Made by a program: the position numbers and the translations under genes. 28,532 nt of DNA from Apostichopus californicus (taxonomy: Eukaryota > Echinodermata > Holothuroidea > Aspidochirotida > Stichopodidae), in assembly GCA_020650975.1 (NCBI GenBank), contig JAIPMN010010916.1:3350-31881 (forward strand). Reading direction: 5' to 3'. Under the pieces are notes generated by a model. The model had not been told where the DNA came from. It saw only the letters and a list, made by a program, of their open reading frames with translations, and searched no databases. Numbering within the stretch: the first letter of the stretch is position 1; each line of letters starts with the position of its first letter. Positions 12,901 to 24,900 of this stretch are shown here, in pieces.

Positions 12901-15900
12901 TTCTGTTATACCTCCCACATGTAGAGCAGCCAAACACAAACTTATTGTACTGATTGCCAGGGACTGTCCTTACTGTCCTTGACAATCAGGCAGGTCTGTT
13001 AACCTTACTCTAGCACTCTTACAGTATAGTTAAGGATGACCTAGTCACCTCAATTCTTATAAAGGTTCACTTCTGTTTGCTCAGGCATCTTAATGCATCA
13101 GGTTTACAAATCAGCTTGCTGTCATTTATATGAGAGCATTATTGTCATTGGAATAGTCAATTCTGGTGTTTTGATTGCAGTCATGTAGCTGTCATTTTCT
13201 TTACTGTTTATTATTCTGTTATTGTAGCAGCATTGAATTTCACTCTGTTGTTTTGTCTTACAGACACTGCTAGAGGATGCTGAAAGCTGTCGCCGTAAAA
13301 TGAACAACGCTACTACTCTCATCCAGGGACTTGGTGGAGAGAAAGTACGTTGGACTGAGGCCAGCAAGAGGTTCCAAGACCAAATCAATAGGTACGTACG
13401 CAGCGATTAAATATAATAGAAAGAAGACAGATGTTGCTTGCTCTTTGAGCTTAGAAACAATGTTGTGTTGTATTAGATATCACTTACCTGTGTATAGTAT
13501 AGTTGCTTCAATTATCCTGTTAGCAACAGAAAATAGTCATTGGGTTTGATTACAAGATCATAAGCTGTTAAACTGGTAGTTAAGTAATTTTCCTAATATA
13601 TTCTAGACAGACTCAAGTTTAAGATCTGTGGTGAAACTTTAAAACCTATTTGACTGCTAACCTGAGCACATTCATCCTCACTGAGCAAGTGCTGGTGTAG
13701 TTTAAACTTGTCATGTCTGTGAATAATTTAGATAGTTTGAATTCCTAGGAAAGTGTTTTGGATAAGCATACTGTATCATCAGGAAACTGTTTTGGATAAG
13801 CATACTAATTAGAATCTCTAGGAGAGTGTTTTGGATAAGCATGCTAGTTAGAATCCCTGGGAAAGTGTTTGGATAAGCATACTAGTTAGAATCCCTGGGA
13901 AAGTGTTTTGGATAAGCATACTAAATCCTTAGAAAAGTGTTTTGGATAAACATACCAGTTAGAATCCTTGGAAAAGTGTTGTGGATAAGCATATCAGTTA
14001 GAATCCTTAGAAAAGTGTTTTGCATAAGCATACCAGTTAGAATCCTTAGAAAAGTGTTGTGGATAAGCATACCAGTTAGAATCCTTAGAAAAGTGTTTTG
14101 CATAAGCATACCAGTTAGAATCCTTAGAAAAGTGTTTTGCATAAGCATAATTTTATATGACAATAATTGTCATCATGTATCATGATCAACATGTATAACC
14201 TTAAGGAAGGAGATTTTGTTTGTTAATTCCATAGAATATGACTTGAGTCAATAAACTGCATTTGCTGTAACTTGCTTTATTTGTTCATAGACTGGTTGGA
14301 GATGTCCTGTTGGCCACTGGTTTCCTATCCTACTCTGGCCCATTCAACCAAGAGTTCCGTAACTTGATTCTGAAGAGTTGGAAGAGAGAGATGCATCATA
14401 ATAAGATTCCTTATAGTGATGTAAGTATTTATAACTACCCCCCCCCCAACCCCCATCAACTGCCTGCACCCATCCCCCTCCCCTCCCCTACCCCTCTTTC
14501 TCTCTACAACTGTAGTCTTTCCCTCCTATGCTCCTTGTCTTTTCATTGAATTTAAAAAAAGGATTTTTTTTTTTTGCAAAACATAAATATGGAACATATG
14601 ATGCCAGTCCCATCTGCCATGGTTTATTCATATCCTGTTCATTATTTGGGTATTAATCATGAATGTATTCATAAGAATTAATTTCTAAGATGTAAGTGCG
14701 ATGCCAGGGGCAAGGTACTTCTCTCCAGTTTTGTTGATTAAAATATTTTGCATTTGTTTCTCATGAATAATGATTTTGACCACTTACCCCTCCCCCATCC
14801 CCCCCCCACCTTTGATTTGTGAGGTGACAGATACATTGTATTATACCCATATTGCTTTCATCTCCTACTATAGGATGTCAATGTGACTACCATGTTAAGT
14901 GACCCGACTACGGTGGGTGAGTGGAATCTCCAGGGACTGCCTAACGATGAGCTCTCTGTACAGAATGGTATCATCGTTACTAAAGCCAGTAGATATCCAT
15001 TACTGGTAGATCCCCAGGGACAGGGTAAGGCTTGGATTACCAGCAAGGAGGCGGCCAATGAACTACAGGTACAGTACTAGTAATTAGTTGTAATTAGTAG
15101 TAATTAATTAGTTAAAGGCACTGACTGTGTGGTGATTTGGTTATTAACTTCATCTGATATGTTTAGTACAATCTCCCTTTGTGTAAGGTGTTTCTGTATA
15201 ACAGATAAATCATATATGAATGATGATATATGTAAAAGCTATCACCTTGCCAGGAGTGAACCTGGTGTCTCATGAAGACCATCAGCTTATAAGCTTCAAT
15301 GCAGGTTAAATGAGGGTTGCTGTTAGGGTTTGGTAAGTTCCTTGACCTCTGACATGCAGAATTTATTATTATTATAAACTTAAGAAATATTTTCGAAATA
15401 AATGTTAATCAGTCCACTAGTGATTACAGTGAAAAGTTAACAATAGTGGTTTTCCAATGTGATCATTTACTAAAATCAAGCCCAGACCAGCCCTGGTAAA
15501 ACAAATTTAATGTATATGTAAGGGATAAAGTTTGCTCGATAAATAATGTGTTTTGCAATGGATCTAACGTTGGAAAGATTTTAGATATTAGTCATACCAC
15601 CAATAAAATAAATGCTAAGAACCTTATTTGGATAAAGTCAATTGTCGTCTCTCTTCAGATCACATCTTTAAACCACAAGTATTTCCGCACCCATCTTGAG
15701 GACAGTCTATCCCTTGGAAGACCGCTCCTTATCGAAGATGTCGGAGAAGAATTAGATCCAGCCCTTGATAATGTACTGGAGAAAAATTTCATCAAGTCCG
15801 GATCAACGTTCAAGGTAAACAATATTTGTACATGCTTTAGTTAATCATTTTTTTAAATATAAATTCCACGACGATTATCATTGCATCCGTTTACACTGTT

Positions 15901-18900
15901 TGTCTGTGTCATATATGACTATCATAAGCATGACAAAGTAATAATTTAGGATCATGTCACTCAAAATCTGGTCTGGAGTGTCTACAGCCAGGAATACATA
16001 GTTTCTTTATCTACAAGTGGATTAACCAAATATTATTTTTTCTCCTGGGCTATAAAACATGAGTGCAGTCTATATTAACATCTATAGTAGAAATGCAGAA
16101 AATAGACCATAAATATTTTTGATTTTTACTTTTCCAGGTGAAAGTAGGAGATAAGGAGTGTGATGTGATGAATGAATTCCGTCTGTATATCACCACCAAG
16201 CTGGCTAATCCAGCTTACACCCCGGAGATTAGCGCAAGGACCAGTATCATCGACTTCACTGTCACCATGAAGGGATTAGAGGACCAATTACTGGGGCTTG
16301 TCATCCTCACTGAGAAACAGGTCAGTCTGAATTCTCTTCTAGTTGGGAATGATGAGATCGTATCTGCTTGACTGGCTGAATTATGTAATAGTGAAGAATA
16401 TCAATGATGCAAAATTAAGAAGGTTGTTATTAAGGTTAATTTAGTAATTATGAAGTAGATTGCAACTTCAAAGATAGCAGAGATTAGTGTCATGGGGAAT
16501 TTAGCAAGTAAAATTCATTAAGTTTTGTTATATTGGTTAACAGCAAATGTGGTTAACGAGTTAGTTTGTCATGTTGCATGTGTAGGTGGCTGCTATTAGG
16601 TGTCTGGTAATAACATTGCCATGTCATTGTTAGTTGATGTTTACTGCACTCAGTAAATTATCTACTAGACTGCCATGTCATTGGTAATTGATGTTTACTG
16701 CCCTCAGTGAATTAACTACTAGACCAGTAGCAAAAGTGTTATAATGACAGAACTCACAAAAGCTTAGATACTTGTGATTACTCACTTTCTAGTGCCAATA
16801 ACATATACCTGTATGTTTGCAATATGCAAATCACCTACTTAAGCCATACTAGGAGTAAAAATCCTTGATCCACTGGACCAAACATGGCTGACCATATAAC
16901 CAAACATGGCTGAAACCACCCTCTATGATGTAAGATGTTTTTGGTTGTTTAGCTTCAAACTGACAAACGTTTGTTTTGCTTATATGTATATTTCAGGAAC
17001 TTGAATCGGAGAGGACAAAGCTGATGGAAGAAGTGACAGCTAATAAGAGAAAGATGCAGGAATTAGAGGATAACCTGCTGTATAGACTGACCAGTACTGA
17101 GGGATCTCTGGTGGAAGATGAGTCCCTCATAGAGGTACTACAGGTCACTAAAACTACTGCTGAAGAAGTCAGCGAGAAACTCACAGTAGCAGCAGAGACA
17201 GAGATACGTATCAACACTGCCAGAGAAGAATTTAGACCAGGTATGCAACATGATAAGTATCCTTACTATTGGGCTACACTGTACTAACTGTGTGATTCAG
17301 CATTGCAGTCAGTCAGGCACTGAGATGGAATGTTAGTTGAATCATCAGCCACTAAGCTTCATGAGTGTGGCCTGGAATGAAGTATCACTGGGTGAGTCAG
17401 TCAGGCACTGAGATGTACTGTTAGTTGAATCATCCAAGTCTGAGCTTCATGAGTGTGGCCTGGCCTCAAGTACCACTGGGTGAGTCAGTCAGACACAGAT
17501 ATGTGCTATTAGTTGTATCATAAGCCACTGAGCTTCATGAGTGTGACCTGGCCTAAAGTATCACTGGCGACGATGTTAATCTATAGCAGCTGATTAAGGG
17601 CATATCTCACCCTGTATATTTTCTTTGCACAGGAACAAAGGATCAGATGTTAAAATACTAAAACTCATTGGTGATGATCCGTGACATATATTTGCAGGGT
17701 TAAAGACTCAACACCTATATATTCTTTTCTTTTTTCCAGTTGCGACCAGAGGTAGCGCTCTATATTTCCTGATTGTAGAAATGAGTGTGGTGAATGTGAT
17801 GTATCAAACATCCCTGAAGCAATTCCTGGGAATCTTTGACCTCTCCATGGCAAGGTATATCTAATAGGAGTCATTATTCTATTAAGATCTACACTGTTTA
17901 TTCATCTGTAAGACAAAGTCTCCCATTCTTTCATTTGTTTGATCAACCTATCATTTCTCAATTGATATGTTGTCAAGCTAATTATTTCTGCTGCTGCAGC
18001 TAATCAATCAGATTGTAGAGGATTAAATAATGTCCTAATCCATGTTTTCTCTTGCAGGTCTCAGAAGAGTCCCATCACCTCCAAGCGCATTGTGAACATC
18101 ATTGACTTCTTGACATTTGAAGTCTTTAAGTACACCTGTCGTGGTCTCTATGAGAACCACAAGTTCCTCTTCACTCTGCTCTTGGCCCTCAAGATTGACC
18201 TTCAGGGGGGCAAAGTTAAACATGAGGAATTTCAGATACTCATCAAAGGTGAGTTCTCTCTGCTATCAAGGTTAGATGAATGAAGCACAAGCAGTGCTTT
18301 GTCCTAAACTTAAGAGCATTATTTGTGGTATTTACTTATCAGCAAGCACTTAGCAATTATCTCAAACTCTAGTCTGTTTTGGCTTGAAATCATAACATAA
18401 AAAGTATTTTTCAGTTGGTGTTACCATGGTGTCTGTTTTATTCATCACCCAGTGAAACAGTGTTACACAGAGGAGTTTCTCCCATCCATCACCCACTGTA
18501 TTTGTGCTTATTCCTTACTCAGTAGTGAGCCCATGATGTCTTTCACCATTGTTTATTATTATTATGATTTCTTACTCAAGCGGTGTAACCATGGTGTGTC
18601 ACACCCTGTACATTGCTATTTCTTTCTTACCCAGGTGGTGTAACTGCTTTCTCTCATCCTGCATATAGTTTTTCTTCTTACTCAGGTGGTGTAACCATGG
18701 TGTCTCTCATCATGTATATTGTTATTATTTCTTACCCAAGCGGTGTAATCATGGTGTCTCACCCTGTACATTGTTAATTCTTTCTTACTCAGGTGGTGTA
18801 ACCATGGCGTCTCTCATCATTTCAATTTATTCTTTCGTCCTCCTTCAGGTGGTGCTGCTCTTGACATGAACTCTGTCGAACCCAAACCTAAGAAGTGGAT

Positions 18901-21900
18901 TTTTGACATCACCTGGTTGAACCTGGTTCAGTTGAGCAGCCTTCCTCAGTTCTCCCAGTTACTGGGTCAGATCAGTCGTAACGACAAAGCCTGGAAGCAT
19001 TGGTTTGATGAAGATGCCCCCGAGGAAGCTATCATCCCCGATGGGTACTCTGCATCTCTAGATGTCTTCCGTAAACTTCTCCTCATCCGATCCTTCGTAC
19101 CCGACAGGACCATTCCACAGGCCAGGAAGTACATAGCTGAAGCTATCGGACCTCGGGTGAGTACCCCCAGATAGCAAAACGAGTACCTCTGATCCCTCGC
19201 TGGTATAATTACTTGATACGATAATTCATGATTCTACTTTCTTGTGCTACTTTCATTTAACATTTCAGTCATTGGTTTTGCAATTATGACTCAAATCTCT
19301 CTCTACCAGATTGAAATCGAAATTTAATTTCTTACTTTTTTTTAACCACAAAATTACTCAAATTGGTAATTATTTTCTATCAGTTACATTAAGTTTCCTT
19401 TCTGTCTGTTTTAATCTTAGCTCCAGGGAATGTATTGGTAAGCTGAAAATATTCCAATATTTCTGCAAAATGTATGTTGCCAATTTGTAAGGTGTTCCCT
19501 CAACTTGTGCAAATTTGCTGACTTTAGGAATCATTGTGGATTTGTTACTGATTCCTGAATTAGCATTGCTGGTACTTAAACTGAATTTTTAATATTTGTC
19601 TCCTTTGATTTATTTCAACAGTATGCTGAGGGTGTCATTCTGAACCTTGAGAGCATGTGGGAGGAGAGTAACGTTAAGACACCCATGATCTGTTTCCTGT
19701 CCATGGGATCAGACCCCACGGCGGCCATAGAGCTAGTGGCCAAGAAAATGAGCATCAGTAAGTCATTTAGCCAAATAATACTTCAGTCTCTGTTTATCAA
19801 ATGTGATATGGGAAATAACTGAAATTTTTTACCAGCAGTAAAAGGGTTGGATTAAATGGCAAAATTTTTATTTCGTTCGGTATGAGGGAAAGGATTAGGG
19901 ATACTAACTGGATTATTGTAGTTAGTTTACATTAGTCTCAACTTGTGCTTCTTATATGGATTTTTTGTTTCTTGACAGGATGTCGTGCCATTAGTATGGG
20001 CCAGGGTCAAGAGGTCCATGCCAGGAGGCTCATTAGTGGATCCATGGCAGAAGGAGGATGGGTTCTTCTACAGAATTGTCATCTCGGCTTGGACTTCATG
20101 GATGAAATGTTAGACAGTGTAAGTCTTATCCTTTAATATCACTTCCAGGATTTATTGAACGTTCACCAAAATCTTGAGGACGACGTCTCTTTTCTCTTGA
20201 AAGGATTTTATGCATTTCATCATAATGTGAAGAGAGTGTTTATGCTTGTTATATTTTACAAGTTATTGGTATGTCTGGTAATAATGACTTTTAGTTATAT
20301 ATGCTATACATATTTCCCACCTGTCCCACCCACACTATCCCTCCCATCCCCCACTCACACCCTCCCTCCTACTCACACTAGCCCTCCCCACTCACACCTT
20401 CCCTCCCACTCACACTATCCCTCCCTCCCCCACCCACACTGTCCCTCCCACTCACACTATCCCTCCCCACTCACACCCTACCTCCCTCCCACTCACACTA
20501 TCCCCTCCCCCACCCACACTATCCGTCCCTCTCCACCCACACTATCCCACCGACACTATCCCTCCCTCTCTCACACCATTTGATTATGTACATTTCCGTT
20601 CTTCTCAGGTGGTCACGGCTGATAATCCTCACAGTAGTTTCCGTATTTGGATCACTACTGAAGTACACAATAAGTTCCCCATCAACCTCCTGCAGTCATC
20701 TATTAAATTCACCAATGAACCTCCTCAGGGGATCAAGGCTGGTCTCAAGAGGACCTATGCTGGCATCACACAGGTACATTCATTTACCCTGAACCTAAAC
20801 ACACCTTGATTTTGTATGTGTATGATAATGATTATGATAATGATTCATCAGGTATGTTCTAATTTATACATTATATTAATGTATGTGTGGTCCACATGTG
20901 ATAGCTAGAACAACTTTGAAATTTCAAAATTTTGAAACTTTTTCTTCATGATCCTTCCTCGTTGACAGGAACAACTTGATGTATCCAACCTACCGCAATG
21001 GAAGCCCATCCTCTATGGCGTTGCCTTCCTACATACAACAGTCCAGGAACGCAGGAAATTTGGTGCTCTAGGCTGGAACATACCCTATGAGTTTAACCAG
21101 GCTGACTTCACTGCTAGTGTTCAGTTTGTCAATAACCACTTGGATGATATGGATATTAAGAAGGTAGGTCCTAGTAAGATAACCATTCCTTGTATCACAG
21201 TCTGTCCTCCTTGTTTAAAAATGGTGTCTTCTGCTAATTTCTGCACACAAAAAAATTGTTTTTAACTTAAAGCTGTATACTTTACAGCCTAGTTACTATC
21301 AAATCTTTGCTGTTTGTATTCAAAATGATGCTGGTCAAATCCCCTTACAAAATAGTTCTGAAGAAAAACACCAATCTGAAAGAGTTTGATTTAAATATGA
21401 AAAATTGAAACATTTGGTTCTGATATACAAGAAAATCCTGAAATATGTGAAACATTGGGCTGATTCAAATTTTTGTACTCAGGGAGTGTGATGGGTATCC
21501 GATCATATACATTTACTGACTCACATTTACTGATTCATGCTTTTCTATTTAGAGTGTGTCATGGGTATACTATCATATATATTTACTGACTCACATTTAC
21601 TGATTTCTATTCAGGGTGTGTCATGGGTATACTATCATATATATTTACTGACTCACATTTACTGATTCATGCTTTCCTATTCAGGGTGTGTCATGGGTAT
21701 CCTATCATATACATTTACTGAATCATGCTTCCCTATTCAGGGTGTGTCATGGGTATCCTATCATATACATTTACTGATTCATGCTTTCCTATTCAGGGTG
21801 TGTCATGGGTATCCTATCATATACATTTACTGAATCATGCTTTCCTATTCAGGGTGTGTCATGGGTATCCTATCATATACATTTACTGAATCATGCTGCC

Positions 21901-24900
21901 CTATTCAGGGTGTGTCATGGGTATCCTATCATATACATTTACTGATTCATGCTTTTCTATTCAGGGTGTGTCATGGGGTACAATCCGATACATGCTGGGA
22001 GAGGTACAGTACGGTGGACGAGTCACAGATGACTATGATAAACGTCTCTTGAACACTTACTCTAAAGTCTGGTTCTCTGAAGATATGTTCAGCGACAAGT
22101 TCAAGTTTTATACAGGTAAATGACTTCACTCTAAAGTATGAGCTGGTTTAGTACCTGGACAGAATGTTTAATTAGATTATCAGTCAGTGGGTTAACCAGG
22201 TCAAAGTTCTAGTGCAATCATGTGATTGGATTTATTAATGACAACATTAAGTGAATATAGCTTACCATTGCTATTATTGGAGTTATAGTCTTATATGGTC
22301 TTATATGTAGTCTTATATGGATGTATATAATACAACAATAATTTTAAAATACTGTTCTGTTGACATTTTGCCTCATGTCTCCAGATAGTTAGTTTAGTAG
22401 AAAAAAGGATCAGGAGGGACACTCAAGTCCCCATCAAGGACCCTATAGGAGAGAGAAAAAAAACTGAAGACACAAACACTCAGACCCGATTACAAAGCTT
22501 AAAGTGCTTGTCCAAAGCATTCTTAAACCCATTGACACTACTTGCAAGTACAACTTTCTCAGGCAAACCGTTCCACTCATTCACAACCCTATTAGAAAAA
22601 AGTTATGCCTAATATAAATCCTACTTTGTGACTTTTGGAATTAAAGACAATGACCTCTGGTACAACTACTATTAGCAAACATGAAAAAGTCGGTAAAGGA
22701 TAAATTGTCAAAACCATAGACAATCTTGAAAACCTGAATCAAGTCACCACGTAACCTCCTAAGCTCCAGATGAATCATTGTTACATTTTGTTTCCCCTTT
22801 TCTAGATAAATCATTGCTTCTAATTTGTCTTCCCATCTTGTAGGTTATTCTATTCCAAAATGCCGTACTGTTGAGGACTACCGTGCCGCCATTGAAAGCC
22901 TTCCTCTGGTGGATTCCCCGGAGGCATTTGGACTTCACCCTAATGCTGACATCACTTATCAGACTAATATGTCTAAAGAGGTGAGTAATCCAAAGCAAAA
23001 CACAAACTGTGTCAAAGTTGAATTTTCTTCCTGAATACAACATTCTAGTAAAATGTTTGGTATGTGAACATGATGTATATCACATGGTTCATTTAGCTGT
23101 TGTAGCTATGCCCAACCCCCCACCCCTCCCCCTTCCCTGCCTCACAGGAACATTCCCTCCCAGAATGAATACAATTGCATTCTTTACTGGTAAATCTTAT
23201 TGTAATCACTCTCCTTGCATAATCTACCAGACATTTTCAACCAATTGCCAGGGGTACAACTGACCTAAAAACAAGTATTTTATAGCATGGTTTTGATTGT
23301 CATCAAAGGTGAAGCCTGATACTGATCACAATAAGTGGATCTTTCTTAACCAATCGATGAATACAGATTAATTTGTTTTCTCTCATGCATCCATGAAGAC
23401 AGATTAATTGGTTTTCTCTCATGCATCCGTTATCATTGACAGTATTTATTTCTGTCCATTTTAGATCTTAGATACGATTCTGAACATTCAGCCTAAAGAT
23501 AGCGGTGGTGGAGGCGGTGAGACCAGAGAGGCGGCAGTCTATCGTCTAGCCGACGAGATGTTGGAGAAGCTCCCCGAGGACTACATCAGTCACGAAGTGA
23601 GGGCCCGGCTACAGAAGATGGGAGCATTGATGCCTCTTAACATCTTCCTGAGGCAGGAGATCGACAGGATGCAACGAGTCATCAGTGTCGTCCGTCAGAC
23701 CCTGTCAGATCTCAAGTTAGCCATCGACGGTACCATCATCATGAGCGAAAACTTAAAAGATGCTCTGGACAATATGTATGATGCTAGGGTACCCAGGCTA
23801 TGGGAGAAGGTAAGGAATGGATGCACTTTGTATGTCCTAATGTAATATAGTGATGGAGTGAGGTGTTGGCCTTGTTCTTCACATCTGTCAAATAAGCCAA
23901 TGGTAGTGGTCACACAAAGTGTATTTTAGGGTTCTGCTGCCCCCAACTTCCTCCTCTCACCACTCCACCTGCAAATCAAATCTTGCCACCCCTCCCCCCC
24001 CCCACAACCCTCTTCCCTCAACCTCCAAACTTGATTCTAATACAATATTTCCAATAACTGTCTGACTCGGCTTCTCCTTACCTTCAGGTGTCTTGGGAAT
24101 CGACTACTCTTGGTTTCTGGTTCACTGAATTGATTGAAAGGAACACACAGTTCAGTGAGTGGTGTTACGAGGGAAGACCTATGGTCTTTTGGATGACTGG
24201 CTTCTTCAATCCTCAGGTAGTTACCTGTGTTTTCACAGTTCCTTCTGTTTTGTGTTATAAATTCATTGTATGATTAATAGGAGGAGGATCTTAGAGCAAG
24301 TGTGATGAGTGTATGGTTGATGGGTTAGTGCGATATTCATCTCCTAATTATAATATTACTCATGTCCGTTACTCTTTCTCTCTGCCAGGGCTTCCTGACT
24401 GCAATGCGGCAAGAGATTACTCGAGCTCACAAAGGCTGGGCCTTGGACAGTGTTGTTCTGCACAATGATATGACTCGCTTTATGAAAGAAGATATAGCCA
24501 GTGCTCCAGCAGAAGGTATGTAACATGATTACTTTTATCTTGTTAATGTATGAGGTATCTAACCGACAGGTTAGATTTTGAGGACAGGGTTTCTGCAGAG
24601 GGCATGTGACCTACACATTTAGTTAAATGGCAAAGTTCCTAAAGAGTATATGAAACCTACAAACTAAGTTAAAGGACCGAGTTCCTACAGAGGGTATGTG
24701 ACCTACACATTTAGTTAAATGCAAAGATCCTACAGAGTATATGAAACCTACGCACTAAGTTAAATCATAGGGTCCCTACAGAGGGCATGTGACCTACACA
24801 TTTAGTTAAATGGCGAAGTTCCTACAGAGTATATGAAACCTACACACTAAGTTAAATCACAGGGTCCCTACAGAGGGTATGTGACCTACACATTTAGTTA

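Noticed and set aside
12396-12905. Intron 16 satellite as an exon 16 donor-edge array
   Set aside because: CATAGCTGGAGAT only loosely resembles the exon end CAGCTATAGGAGAG, and no donor is repeated.
13921-14185. Overlapping plus- and minus-strand open frames of repetitive protein
   Set aside because: They come from the 42-bp units of the intron 17 satellite.
17306-17567. Intron 22 repeat as another exon-edge array
   Set aside because: The joints contain GGGTGAGT, but the neighbouring bases do not match either edge of exon 22 or exon 23.
20155-20583. 142-codon plus-strand Pro/Ser/His-rich frame
   Set aside because: It is the C-rich minisatellite of intron 27, with no start context, conservation or role between exons 27 and 28.
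21478-21978. Regular 56-bp spacing suggesting a CRISPR-like array
   Set aside because: The units are contiguous, with no variable spacers, in a eukaryotic intron, and each contains the exon 30 acceptor edge.
22759-23043. 94-codon minus-strand frame
   Set aside because: It is the antisense shadow of exon 31, which matches dynein on the plus strand.
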